Notes under the pieces: generated by a model
Databases searched by the model: none
Seen by the model: the letters and a program-made list of their open reading frames with translations, nothing else
Told to the model about the DNA's origin: nothing
Made by a program: the position numbers and the translations under genes
DNA from: Azolla pinnata
Lineage: Eukaryota > Streptophyta > Polypodiopsida > Salviniales > Salviniaceae
DNA: 64,000 nucleotides
Direction: 5' to 3'
NCBI GenBank assembly: GCA_037176905.1
Contig: JBBBWG010018889.1
Location: 102,446 to 166,445, forward strand
In this document: piece by piece, positions 1 to 12,077 of the stretch
How the letters are laid out: each line of letters starts with the position of its first letter
How positions within the stretch are numbered: position 1 is the first letter of the stretch

Positions 1-1504
1 AAAACAAGATTAAAAGCTCCACGCTTCCCAAAGATCCATCACCATAGTCTTACAACGATTTTCAGTGGAACGATTATCGAAGATAGTTTGCCAGCAGAGA
101 ATGCCAGGTTAATACTTTTGGTTTGAGCAGGGTTTAGTGGCCACCATATCCAATGTTAGTCGATGCCTTACTATGAGGCTATGAAGTTCAGCAAGCTTAT
201 TTAAACCTTATTTTGCTTGATCTGTTATGGCGGATGAGGATATCGATATCCTTGTGATATATACTTATTGTCGTAATACAATGGCCTACCAGACCTGCAT
301 TAGGAAAACCTCCATGTCAGAATTCTCCTCGGAGAAATTACTGGAGAGGAAAAAAGGAAAGTAGAATATATTGGTTTTTTCTGAGGCTGAACTGTGTGCA
401 TGATACAAACCTGATCCAGATGAGGTTTACAATTGATTCCAGCTGGGGTAGCAAATAAAAGATGACGATCTCATGTTGATATTCAGAGGGATCAGATAAT
501 TGTTGAGAAGCACTCCTTCTGTGGGTATATGATGGGATTAAAAGCAAACAGAACAAAAGAAAAAGTATAAACTGAAAACTATGGATGGTTTGCCAATTTA
601 CTAGTTAACTCCAACAGTTTGGTTCTGTGGGTGATTAGATAAACAAAGAGCATGGGTAGTATATTTGTAATGATTTTGAATGCTAATTCAATCTTAGGAT
701 CTTGAATGCTGATGCGACCCTGTGAATGTAAGGAATACGCGATGTCATCATGTGCAACGAGTTGCACTGACACGTTCTTCTTTTGTGGTACAGTGAGGCC
801 AACATAGCTAACCTTTTTTCTTTCTCTGTAATTGGGATCTAGCATGTAGGGCTTCCAAACGTGATAAATTTTAAAAGTTCTATTTTCTTTTCCTCCATGT
901 AGCAAAACGTCACATGGAAAATCATTACCAGATGCCTTGCAAATAACCCCACAAAGAATCTTTTTGTAGTAAGTCTACCATTCTTCATAGATCTTGCGCA
1001 GGTAATTTTGATACATTGCCATTTCTCTCAAAGTAAACGTGTACTGTGTAGAGGAGGTAGACTTCTATTCATCTTGGTGCATTTTGTAAAAGCATTATGG
1101 AGCATGGAGTTATGCCTTCAGTTCCGAAACATGGCATATGTCTTTTGCCATTCTGTTAATAAGCTTGGATCCTTAAATGCTATGAAAGATAGAAGAAGGA
1201 ATTCCTCGGTTCTATATTGAACTAGTAATGATGGAATATCTGCTTCAATTGCATGTCTAAGAAATCATTGAGTTGGGAAAGAGTACCTGAATTTGGTCTC
1301 TTCTCCTGCCTCTCACTTTGTCTCTTCATTATGAAAAGAATTAATGAGAGAATGAGATTTTATTAATTCAAAATGGTTTTGCTGGATTTCCAAGCACAGA
1401 GTGAATGGAATGTGAAATCTTTGAATTTAAAATTCATTTCTTACGAAAATGACATGGATAGACAATGCACCAATATTGATCAATTTTTCTAATTGTATTT
1501 TCAG
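1..1504. other. Upstream intron/flank of the TPR gene, no exon identified
   Basis: AT-rich sequence in front of the first recognisable exon of the TTC1-type gene. The family normally has more TPR sequence before the exon at 1505, so at least one upstream exon must exist. I could not find a matching coding stretch here, so it probably lies before the window. Short open frames on both strands show no family resemblance. Confidence 0.5.
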
Positions 1505-2403
1505 AGCCAATACAAAGAAGCTGTAGAACAAAGTACAAAGGCATTGGAACTTAACCCAGCATATGTCAAAGCGTTGGTCAGAAGAGCTCAAGCACATGAA
1601 AAGTTGGATCAACTTGATGAGGCCTTGATAGGTTTGGTGATCATCTTTTGTCTTGCAAAGGAGTATTTTTCTACCTTTACCATTCTGAACTGTGTACCTT
1701 TTGTATCTTACCCGTGGAGGACATATAGTAACTACATGAATGATAGAAAACTATTTTTTCACATCTGATTCATTATTGTTGAACCTATGAATAGAGATGG
1801 TTTGAGTATTCTGACTTTCCTGCAGATTATAAGAAGGTAGTTGAGTTGAATCCCGGAAATCAAGAAGCTATTGCAAGCTCAAGGAGGCTTGAACCCATTG
1901 TAGCAGAAAGAAGAGAAAAGCTCAAAGAGGAAATGCTTGGTACGTTTCTGCATTCTCGATGTTTAAAAAACTATTTTGACTTTTAGTCTTTATGCTCTGA
2001 AATTTCCGTTTTGATGATGAAAAGAATCCTCACTAAGTCTTCATAGTAATAAGTTGCTAGAAATGCCTGTATATTTGTTAAATACTTCTTTTGGCTTCGA
2101 GATGCCTAGGAATTGAATTTCTTCTATTCTTTGAGTTATCGAGTATCTTAAATCAGTCGTCTTCACTTATATCGATACCTTCCTTTGTTGTTCTGCTCAA
2201 TAGATCCAACACACAGCAATCATGGGTCTTCTGATGATGTCTAGTCATTAACAATCTAATTGTCATGGTCTTCTTTGTTTAATACAGGCAAATTGAAAGA
2301 GCTCGGAAACTCGGTCTTAGGACGGTTTGGCATGAGTGTGGACAATTTCAAGGCCGTCAAGGATCCAAACACAGGATCATATTCTATTTCTTTCCAAAAA
2401 TGA
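1505..2403 (+). CDS. TTC1-type tetratricopeptide repeat protein, 3' end (5' part missing)
   Basis: Three 3'-terminal exons: 1505-1631, 1826-1939 and 2288-2403, all with GT-AG borders and matching phases. The first encodes a TPR helix pair (KEAVEQSTKALELNP followed by YVKALVRRAQAHEKL). The second continues with DYKKVVELNPGN and a basic helix (RREKLKEEML). The third gives the C-terminal signature of the TTC1 family (LGNSVLGRFGMSVDNFKAV, then DPNTGSYSISFQK and stop TGA). This ending is diagnostic of TTC1/TPR1-like proteins, which act as co-chaperone-type adaptors; animal TTC1 binds Hsp90/Hsp70 and Ras-type partners. The plant role is inferred only from the family. The start of the gene is outside the window. 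Identity is secure; the exact first acceptor (1504/1505) is slightly uncertain. Confidence 0.88.
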
Positions 2404-3262
2404 TCTACACTTGCTATAGCCCAGTTCAAGTCGTGGTTAGGATACCTTGATTCTTGTTCTCTCACTTGGAAGAAAGGTTTGGTGGCATTATACATGTATA
2501 ATTATAGATACCGGATCCACACTTTCAAATCATAAGTATTTATGAATTGCATCGTCTTTTTGCTTTTCCCGTTGTTTTGGTATGCCTGATTTTGGTATGT
2601 CAGTGTATCTTGTATGCATTATTTAGTCTATGAGAAGTGGAACATAAGAGTTGTCATGGGTGCTAGTTTAAATAATATTAGTAGCACACATGCACTGCAA
2701 CATAAAAATACAGTAGTACAGCAGAAACTTCACATTGTGTGATCAGTTGGGGGAGTTTCTGGTCAAAGCCAAAATCTGCATCAAAATCTCAACAGCTATG
2801 GATCAGGCGCGATGTAATTTGGAGATTCGCTGAATGAATTGATCATGGTATGGCATGAGTACGCAGTAGGGAATCTGATTTTCCACATGCAGGCTCCACG
2901 AATCAAATGTGGAATTCTTTTTTGGGGGAGTGGTACTCTCAGATTTCGCAATGTTTTTGTTTTCAGTAGCTGAGCAGCAGATGATTTTGGAGCTTGAAAT
3001 CTCAGGCAAAATGAGATCCATCGTCATTTCACATTTCAATTTCACTGCTACAGAAGAAATGTTTGATAAGGTGGAATATGCATTTGCAGTATCTGTCCTT
3101 CGAGAAGCTCCTCTCTAGTCGCCATCGCCACCGCCATCGCCACCGCCATCGCCATCGCCATCGCCATGCGACCTTTGCAGTGCGAACTCCCGCGTTATCC
3201 AGAATCTCCGTCTTTATCCTCCCAGCTCGAGTAAGCAGGCAGACGGCATATGTCTCTCTGCC
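2404..3262. other. Intergenic spacer between TPR gene and APRL gene
   Basis: About 860 bases holding the 3' flank of the TPR gene and the promoter/5'UTR of the APRL gene, both on the + strand. The only structure seen is the GCCATC hexamer tract at 3118-3168. No coding stretch with family resemblance was found. Confidence 0.6.
3118..3168 (+). repeat. (GCCATC/GCCACC)n microsatellite
   Basis: About eight hexamers of GCCATC with GCCACC variants, roughly 95 bases before the APRL start codon, so probably in its promoter or 5'UTR. It makes Arg-His or Trp-Arg open frames that are simple-repeat artefacts. Confidence 0.85.
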
Positions 3263-6178
3263 ATGAGCTTCCATGGCGGCGCCAGCTCCCATTCCCCTCC
3301 CCATCCATTCTTGTTGTGCTTCTTCTTCTTGTGTTTCTTCTTCTTCTTCTTCTTCTTCTTGGATGCGCACGTAGACGGATTTCTGTACTCACCGCACGAT
3401 CTTTACGGTGACGTATTCCCTCAACGGAATCAGTGTTCTTTACATCGCCAGATTGATAGACGCTTCTTCGAGATCGCCGAAACTCCGTCCAACGTCTTGG
3501 AGGTATCAGCTAAATTCTGCTTTTGTTTCTTCGAATCCTCCTCCTCCTCCTTCCTTGGGTATCCCACGATTACATTGTTGTTTGACTCTTGATTCTCTTA
3601 TGCTCCATTTCTTCAGGCGCTGATGTTTCATCGTTCCGTGCTTTGTTCCAGCGCTCGTTCAGTGCTTTGTTTCCTTTTCCTCTTCTGTTTCTGTTCCGGC
3701 TTCCCCTCGTGCAGGATCTCGATTTGGTTGTTTGCTCCAAATTTTCATGTCAATGTTATGTCTTGCTTCCATAGCCTATGTCCTCGTGATTTCATTTACT
3801 GTTTGGACAGGCATCGATTTTGTTCTTATGGCTCGTCTTCATGTGTTGTTTTTACTTGCATTTTCATGCATCGCCTTACTTGTCATGATATTAGCTTCTT
3901 TCCATCTTGTTTCCTGCTGCTCCTTTGCTTTCTGTTTGCTTTTAGTTTCATGTGAAGCTTCATTCGCGTATCCTGCTTTCACGCACTGCTCACCTTGCTA
4001 TTCCATGTATTGTTTTCTCACCGGCTGTTCTGCTGCTTCTCTAGTATTTGTTAATCTCTATCGTTTACCCTCTCGTTCTCAAACGTCTTGTCTTGCTTGC
4101 TCCCTAATGTGCGGTTTTTCTTTTTCCTTGCGTAATCCTTTGACATTTTCTACAATGCCTCATTTTGATTGTTTCGTCTCAGGTTAATGTGCAAGTTTTT
4201 GAGCAAGTCATCAAGATCCGGAGGGATGAGTATACTGCAGTGCTTTTTTATGCTGAATGGTGTCCCTTCTCGAGAACACTTCGGAAAATTTTTGACACAG
4301 TGCCAGCATCTTTTCCTACTATTGCTCATCTCGCAGTGGAATCATCTCCTTTATGGCCAGGGTAAGACGCAGTCTGTTCCAAGATTTACTTCATTTTTAA
4401 CTAAGGTCGAATCGTTATCCCTTATTATACCAAGATATCTTTCAGCATTTATTGTGATGGTGGCAATATTGGCGTCCATTTAATGAGATGTGTTGATACA
4501 CTAGGAATACTTTTGTGAATATAGAGAACGTTTTTATCATCCATCCTGCAGTGGATTATACTCTGGGATATAGACTAATAAATCCGCATTTGAAATTGTT
4601 CTGATGATTTCCTTGTGAGAAGTGTTTTAGGATGGATACTGTGAGAAAATGTGTTGAATATTGTTATACATGTCGGATAATTGCTCCAGTTAATTTTCTT
4701 CTTTCTTTTGGCCTTCCTTGGCAAGTGTTCGTAGTGAAACACTTCATAGCCATCAAGCACTGGAACCAACTAATAAGGCTTTCAGTTAATTTTCTTTCTT
4801 TTGGCCTTCCTTGGCAAGTATCCGTAGTGTAACACTTTGTAGGCATCAAGCACTGGGACCAACTAATAAGGCTTTCTCAACTAGATGGTAACAAGGCACA
4901 ATTTTTTACTAATCATCTGTGGCTCCATTCATCCTGTATGAAGGTAATTCAATGATACTCTGTAATTTGCTACCCAACAAGGTTTGAGACCTTCAGTCAA
5001 AGCATAAACCAGCCTCATACATATGTAATGGATGCTGAACTTTACTTATTGTGGTACCTAATTCGTATAGGCCAATAGTTTTTTGTCATATACACTCTTA
5101 AGGCATATCAATCTATGGCATATTTAACCTATTCTGTCTGTTTAATACAGAAATTTCCAAACAATCTTAAGAATAATGTGATTTCATCATCTCTTAAGAT
5201 GTCCTACATACAAAATCTCAATGTTATTTACCTTCTTTATTTTTTTGTAACCATTTTCTGAAATCTGTAGATTAGGAGGCCGTTTTAATATGTCTTTGAG
5301 AAGGCACTATCATGATGTTTTTTTCCTTTTTATTACATTATGGTAATGTTAATAGCAAATAAAGACCTGAATTCCAGGACCTTATTATATCGTTACTTAT
5401 GGACAACATAACATACAGACATGGATCATGTTGAAGCAGCATAGTTAACGAAAAAACTAGTGTTCTTTGCCAAAGCAGCTGCTAGTAGTAATATGCCGTG
5501 TTTTCAGAGCTCTCTGAAGAGATTATTAGACTATTAACTCACAGTGTCAGTTTCGAGTATACAGATATAATTATATTTTTCTCCTTTTCTTTTTAATCCT
5601 GCCTATTCTGTCCTTTGTTCGGTCGTACCTGCACATATACATATTAACTATGCCAATTCCGTACTTGTCAAAACATACTGTTGTTTAGTTATCATCAGGT
5701 TGCATTACATTTCTTCTCTTTCTAATGCCATTACCTATTTTTCTTGACAGACAGCTTTCTCGACATGGAGTTCGTAGTCTGCCTGTGCTTTTGTTGTACA
5801 GCAAAGGGAAGCGCAATCTCTATTATGGGCCTCATAAGCTAGAATCCATTGTCTATTTCTACACAAAATCAACAGGTAACTTGCAGACGGCACTCAGTGT
5901 TATAGAAAAAGCAATGGTGTTTGCATCTTGTCGTAGGATGGCAGCAAATCATATGTGACCCGTGCAAAATAATTTGTTCAGGCGTTTTCCCTACACTTGT
6001 CTCAATTAAGCTTGAGGGTGGTGATGTAGCAACTTGTTCTACATTGGACAAGGGGTCAAAGCTGTCGAAGCATGAGGATGTGTGCCTAACGTGTGCAGTG
6101 GCATTTCTGTTGTGGAGATTCCTCTTCCCAAGGATAGTAATGGCCATACGATACTACGAACATAGAGAAGATGATTGA
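3263..6178 (+). CDS. 5'-adenylylsulfate reductase-like (APRL) thioredoxin-fold protein
   Basis: Four exons: 3263-3502, 4183-4361, 5751-5875 and 5982-6178; 741 nt, 246 residues. Phases match at every join. Residues 1-35 form a signal peptide whose core is eight consecutive Phe (25-32) made by a CTT microsatellite. A thioredoxin fold follows: VLFYAEWCPFSRTLRKIF has C107 and S110, so the redox motif is CxxS rather than CxxC, as in plant APRL proteins. Next comes the cis-Pro segment (RHGVRSLPVLLLY) and then a C-terminal hydrophobic membrane segment (VCLTCAVAFLLWRFLF) with a short charged tail (YYEHREDD). Family knowledge: APRL proteins resemble the C-terminal domain of APS reductase and PDI but lack the reductase domain, so sulfate reduction is not expected. 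They are thought to act in the secretory pathway membrane. The start chosen is the only upstream ATG in frame with the signal peptide. Identity strong; substrate unknown. Confidence 0.9.
4687..4876 (+). repeat. Tandem duplication (~96 bp x 2) in APRL intron 2
   Basis: Two adjacent copies beginning with CAGTTAATTTTCTT and both containing TTTTGGCCTTCCTTGGCAAG and CACTGG(A/G)ACCAACTAATAAGG. They differ at only a few positions, which suggests recent duplication. It lies wholly within the 1.4-kb intron 2. Confidence 0.85.
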
Positions 6179-7277
6179 GAGGAGATGTCAAAAGGATACA
6201 GAAGCAAAGTTAGAAGAAGCAACAAATTATCAATGGAAACCTAGAAAAGCCCTCAATGGTGTATAGGAAGCTTCTTGGGTTTTGTTCATCTTCGTTTGCT
6301 CTCACAGGTATCTGCTTCTGAAAGTTTCTCAACATCGAATCGGCGAGACTATAAAGGTTTGAGCGATCATTGCAGTGATCAACCAGTGTCCATGGAAGCC
6401 CACAAGACTGCTGCAATCTCTCCTTTCTTCAACGAACTTGACTGCTATCTGAGCGACGATTTGTTTAGTTTTTGTGAGGGAGCAATAGCTTTACTTAGAT
6501 AGCATGGGCATGGATAATTAAGGCAGGGGAAATAACGAATATGATCATAAAGGAAGTAGTCTTGGGAAGCAATGACAACACTATGTGGGAGTCAACAAAA
6601 AACTGATTTACGCCCCCATGTTATGCAAGTTGAATGGGTAAAAAAAACTTCAATATCTACCACAGAAGTGTATGCATCTTTCACTGACTTCCCAAATTCC
6701 AAGTACGTGGCCACCAAATTATTCGTAAGACTTCAGAATCCCTAACTATTTATTGACTGTTAAATTATCATATGATCTCCCATCCTACTTGCCTAACTTT
6801 TTCAGGGCAATTAGACCTACTTATGAATAATGCATCATAATGTCCCACATCTATATTACTAAAACTTTACAAATGATGCTCCTTCTCATGTTCCAAGGCC
6901 CCGAATTTCATTTCAGCTTCCCCATTTTCCCAAATGAGGTGTTCACATCAATTCTATTCCATTCAACATTGCAAATTGCAGAAATTAAATCTGGCTGTGA
7001 TGTTTTTGCCTGTGGCATAGGTATGGAAGCGACAAGCATTCACTCCTGTAAAATGTTACCGCTCTTGCAAATGCAATTAATTATTTGCTCGGGGGCAGGT
7101 TTAGAAAGAAGCCTTGAGGTTCACAAAAAAATTGTAGTATATATATGGCATCTGATGTTTGACAAAATGATAAAAATATACAATTTTACTGATATGTGCA
7201 TTGTTGAACCGACCATTATCTTCTATATATTAATTGTGAAGTGTGGAGTGTTTATAGTATTGTCCATTGGACATCAT
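6179..7277. other. Spacer between convergent APRL (+) and DUF1997 (-) genes
   Basis: About 1.1 kb containing the 3'UTRs of the two convergent genes. The 147-codon open frame at 6840-7283 has no recognisable family and unremarkable composition. No repeat or RNA gene seen. Confidence 0.5.
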
Positions 7278-10200
7278 CTATAAGGTAGAGTTTTCAAACG
7301 TGTATTGCGTTGCAGGCATTTCTTTTTTATCATCATCTGATTGTGCCCATTTGTAGTAATCGTCAAGTAATTGGTCAAGGAAGGCTGGTACCATGCGGTC
7401 CACCATAGCTTGCATTATCCTGCAAAACACAATCAAATCTGTTAAGGGTCCTAAGTTGCTCTCCTGTAATTTGCACCTTCATGCACCATAAAATGGTGGC
7501 ACATACACATTTCCTGGTACCTCCACAGCTGAAAGTGGCAGAAGAGTGAATGGAAGTGTATAAACCTGTGTGAATAACGCATACGTAGGTAGTTACAAAA
7601 AGACAGCAGCTTGAAAGCAATGTCGAACTGTGGGTTAGCCAAACAGCACTGGTCTACATTGAAAAGCTACCTCCAAAGAAACATTCAGCTGTGTATGCAC
7701 ATTCAGTTCATTGTTGATCCCAGAGTTTATGTCCCATGTCAAATGGTTGCGCATGCTCGCTGTAATAATCATTGTGAACAGTTTTGAGCACAGAATTCTT
7801 CTGTAAACTTTGCACCAACAAAATTTACGAGCAAGTGTGTTCACTAACAACTCTGCATTTAACCTGCAAATTTCAACGTTATGATTGTGGAAATTCTAAG
7901 GTTCTCTGCTCCTGGTAAGATATCCCTCGTTCTTCAATGGTATTGCTAGTATTTCTCTAAGCCAATTAAACTAACTATTGCAGTTGTATCTCGAGTTTAG
8001 GGTCTAGAGTGTAAAAATACAGAACTCTGTACGCAATACCTGAGAAACGCTCATTTTGGTTCTCAACAATGTCAGATCCTTGAAACTGTGGCATAAGAGA
8101 AAATTGTCAGGTGTAAATGAAGGCTGGAGGAAGCTGTATATAGAAAAAGAAATGGTGTTACGTTTAAGAAATCAAACTTTGAATGAAGATGTCAAGCTGC
8201 AACTGATAAAAGAGCTTCTGTTAATAGCTTCCATATCAACAGTAGCCCTTTCTCAGTTCGCCCATGGCACAGGCCCTTTCTCTCAAAAGAGCAAACTTAA
8301 TTTGTTCAAGTGAAGGGACAATAAAATCTGACAAGATCGAGATGGTACAGATGGTTCTTTATTACTCTGCTAGTTCACTAAAATTCGACAACAACAATTT
8401 TTTACATCCTGGTAAATTCAGGAGTATAATTTACCCTTAGGCATAAGAATAATTTTTTTTGCTTGAATAGATATCTATGTGAATATGAAGAGAGCAGCTG
8501 ATCCTAAAATACTACTCATCATAAGAGAGTACCAGAAAGGAAAGCCTGAGTTCTGGAGTGTTGGAAGCACATATAAAATTCACAAACATATCACCTCTTT
8601 GATAGGATTTCTTTTCATGCACGCCTAACAGTACGCCAGGGCTTTGAGTGCAGTTACTATATGTTCTAGATTTTTGAGAAATGGTGACGCATGGATAGAC
8701 ATATATTAAAAGAAAAATTATGTACTGATTTAATTTTGATATAAACCTTCCAACATAGACAAAAACAAGCATCAAGCAAGATTTTCAAGTGTTGATGATT
8801 ATGAATTGATTTAAATTTGATGTAGGCCTTCCACGAAGTCAAAAAGAACATCAAAAGGAATGATAGTAGTCACTGTTTCTTGTTTAGTTTAGATGGCTAC
8901 ATGTTATGGCAAAAAGATCGTGAATATTGGCTAAATTAACATTTAAAGTTCACAACAAATTTTTGCATATAGCATACTCACCTTGCATGACAACATTTCA
9001 ACCACACACTCTTGTTGATTTGTTGAAACACAAAGATCCACTATAGGAGCTACTTCAAAATCAAAAATTTCCATCTTTGGTAGTGTGCACCTTCATTTCC
9101 ATAAAATCCAAGTAAACATCATACGGAAAAGGTTAGAACTTCTACGCATAAAAGAACATTGCATTAGATTGTTATAATTCATTGCAAGTGTACAAACTAG
9201 ATTATAACACAGCCATAATGCATATACAAAAATTCCAACAATAGACGATATAGATCCAACAAATTCCTTTGCAACATTGTGTATTAAGGTGAAAAAGTAA
9301 AATACCTGAAAGTATTGCCACCAATCTGTTCATAACTTTGCAGAGAATTAATGTTCAGCATTGACTCCATTCCTGCTTGATGGCGCAAAAACTCAGCTAA
9401 TGGTTTCAGTTGCCCCGTGGTACTGTTGACGTGAATGGGAAACGGAATTGTTTGCCTCCTCTCAGCATAAAGGTTTGCAATTTTCTTCTTCCTTCCTGAA
9501 CTGACTGACTGTTCACTCTGAAATTGTGATACCGTTTTCACTGCTCTGCAAAGCACTAAATGCAAAAAATTTCAATAAATAAGGTTTCAGCATGGTTGAA
9601 AGGAAAGCGATGTAAATTGGCACAGAAACAGTCATTGACCTTAAATATGTGTCCTTCCCATTGCACAAGCATTGCACTTCATAGTTAAATCTGCTCGCGC
9701 TTTCATTGATATGCAGAGAACCGTATGGATAGCCCTGTGGCAAAACAACAAAATGATTATGTGAGCTATAAATATAAATGACATCGGAGTCCCATATGGA
9801 TGCTCATAAGAATCATCCTAAAAACGCAGATTTCATTAAAAGATCTTAATTTTGGCGAATCTTAACTGCCTACTGAAGAATAAACCTTGATATCCATCTA
9901 TCTTGTAAAACCAGCGAGAACAGTTTAGATATGGCTATGGCCATTCACAACTGGTATGTGTTTGAGCACCGAGAATACACAACATGCTTAAACTATGCCA
10001 CTTTTACTGCTTCATTTGCAGAAAAAGAAATTCAAAGCCACATATAGCATGGATTTCGAGATAAAGAAATTCAAATATATGTTCACAAGATGACATTCCT
10101 TACAAGATTCACTTTTACTGCTTCATTTGCAGAAAAAGAAATGTACAGCCACATATAGTATGAACTTCGAGATAAAGAAATTCAAATATATGTTCACAAG

Positions 10201-10808
10201 ATGACACTCCCTACAAGATTCACTTACAGTCCAAGCACGAGTAATTTCAAAAACTTATTTGTCTCCATTTTTCTAGTGCTTCCTTAAGCAACCTTAACTG
10301 TTTGAATTATGCTATACTGCTGATCCTAAAAGTTCATTTCTGGACCAAATGCAGGCATATGAAAGTATTTGTAAGACAGGTAAGGAAGGTAGCAACCAAT
10401 AAAACCATGACATGGCGAGACATTTCAGTTAGGAGCAAATAGAAATTTTATCAGGTAAGGTCCATGGAAGAAAACAAGCGATTTCGGTAAGGGATGAGAT
10501 TCTACATTGAAAAGGAGTTAATATATCCAAGGAAGGAACCAACTGTTGCAAGGAATGAGACGTTACTGTAAAGAAAACACAACAAATTTAATGCGAGAAC
10601 GGAAACAATGTTTTGAGAGGAACGATCGATTAGGGATACAAAGCAGCAAAGAGCCAAAGCGCGACAAGCAGCGAAGCCAGTTGTTGCGAGAGAAGTGATA
10701 TTGCAGCTCTAGAATAGCGCCGATCCAAGAAAGGAAGCGGAAAGACGCGGCTGAGAAGAATTTCACCTGGTGCGAAAGGCGGGGCGAGAAGATGGAGCAC
10801 AGGGCCAT
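7278..10808 (-). CDS. DUF1997 family protein
   Basis: Seven exons read on the minus strand: 10767-10808, 9640-9734, 9306-9545, 8982-9090, 7671-7850, 7507-7565 and 7278-7419; 867 nt, about 288 residues. Family landmarks in order: ANLYAERRQTIPFPIHVN, then AEFLRHQAGMESMLN, NTFR joined to CTLP, FEVAPIVDLCV, VVEMLSCK, ASMRNHLTWDI, LNVSLE, VYTLPFTLLPLSAVEVPGN, and IMQAMVDRMVPAFLDQLLDDYYKW. These match plant/cyanobacterial DUF1997 proteins, usually plastid-located and of unknown biochemical function. The 42-nt first exon supplies MALCSIFSPRLSHQ. The weakest point is the acceptor of the 180-nt exon. The frame requires AG at 7851-7852 (start 7850), which leaves about 20 unusual residues before ASMRNHL; an acceptor at 7863 would resemble the family better but breaks the phase. 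So this exon may be mis-spliced in my model or contain an unseen small intron. Confidence 0.82.
8671..8860 (+). repeat. Diverged tandem duplication (~95-130 bp) in DUF1997 intron
   Basis: The motif TGATTTAATTTTGATATAAACCTTCCA near 8726 recurs as TGATTTAAATTTGATGTAGGCCTTCCA near 8808, each followed by AAAAAGAACATC-like or AAAACAAGCATC-like sequence. It looks like an older tandem duplication inside the intron between the exons at 7850 and 8982. Confidence 0.5.
10001..10222 (+). repeat. Tandem duplication (111 bp x 2) in DUF1997 intron 1
   Basis: Two adjacent copies starting CTTTTACTGCTTCATTTGCAG at 10001 and 10112, both containing CGAGATAAAGAAATTCAAAT and TGTTCACAAGATGACA. A small number of substitutions separates them, so the duplication is recent. 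It lies in the roughly 1-kb first intron. Confidence 0.9.
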
Positions 10809-11026
10809 GGGAGAGACCTCGACGACGATCAGGATCGGAACCGGAATCCGAATCCGAATCCGAATCAGAATCAGAATCAGAAGAAGGAGAAGAAGGAATT
10901 CATCATCTGAGGGGGAGGGAGGGAGAAGATTTTATGGATCAAAATGAGGCCAAAAATACATCTCTGGATTTTGCAGCTCTAAACTTTGCATCTGTATTTT
11001 TAGATCTCTATTTTTTGCATCACACA

Positions 11027-11396
11027 CATGCACACACCAATGCATGCATGCATGCATACATCCACATGCACGCACACATGCATGCACACACACATACATA
11101 CATACGTGCATGACATACATGCATGCATACATACACACACGCATGCATACATGCATGCGTGCATACATACATACATACGTGCATGACATACATGCATGCA
11201 TGCATGCATACATACACTCAATGCTCAATGATGCACACGTGCATGTTGTACATGATCTACATACATGCTCAGGCACCTACATGCATGCATGCATAGGCAC
11301 GGACGCACATGCACGTATGCATGTATGCATGCATGCATGCATAGATGTTGGCACACCTACATGTATCCATAGATGCTGGCACACATGCACACATAC
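11027..11396 (+). repeat. CATG/CATACA low-complexity microsatellite
   Basis: Continuous mixture of GCATGCATGCATACATACA and ACACACATG units over 370 bases. Short open frames on both strands encode only Met-His-Ala-Cys or His-Thr-Tyr-Ile periodic peptides and are artefacts. Confidence 0.9.
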
Positions 11397-11729
11397 GGCG
11401 TAGAAGTTGTTGATATACATGGATCTAGAACGAAGCCGGATCCTTGAAAGAGGAATCCGAAGAAAGAGGCAGGAGTGAAGTTGCTTGAATCGAGCAGCGG
11501 AGAATCATCCGTCGCCAGTTCAGTTAAGGGGGGAATCGGATTCGACTTCTGGTCGAGTAGATCGACGATTCAGCTCGTCGGCGAAAAACGGATCGATGAT
11601 CCCGTCGATTCCCGATTCACAGCGATAAAATTATTGCTCGTTTGCCTCATACTAGTCAGATTTCGCGGCTAATAAAACATCCAGATGTCCGAGGTTAAGT
11701 GTTCTTGTTTCAGACTTGTTCTTGAATTA

Positions 11730-12046
11730 AGATTAGGATCAGGGTATGGTTAGAGTTAGGCTTAGGATTAGGATTTGGTTACAGTTAGGGTTAGGGTTAG
11801 GGTTAGGAATAGGAATAGAAATAGGGTTACGGTGTAGTTTTGGGTCAGGATTAGAGTATGCTTAGAGTTAAGCTTAGGCTTAGGGTGTGGTTAGAGTTAG
11901 GGTTAGGGTTAAGGGTAGAGTTAGGCTAGAATTAGGATTAGGGTTAAGTTTAGTCGAGTTAGGATTAGAATTAGGGTCAAGGTTAGTTTAAGGGTTAGTT
12001 GAGTTAGCAATTAGGATTAGGGTTAAGGTTAGTGAAGTTAGGGTCT
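11730..12046 (+). repeat. Degenerate interstitial telomeric tract, G-rich strand (TTAGGG type)
   Basis: Dozens of GTTAGG, TTAGGG, TTAGGA and TTAGAG units, mostly of 6-bp period, with variants that show age. The G-rich strand is the + strand. It is followed within about 30 bases by a tract of the opposite orientation. Confidence 0.85.
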
Positions 12047-12077
12047 GGGTTTGGGCCAACGTTGCTTGGTTTTTTTG

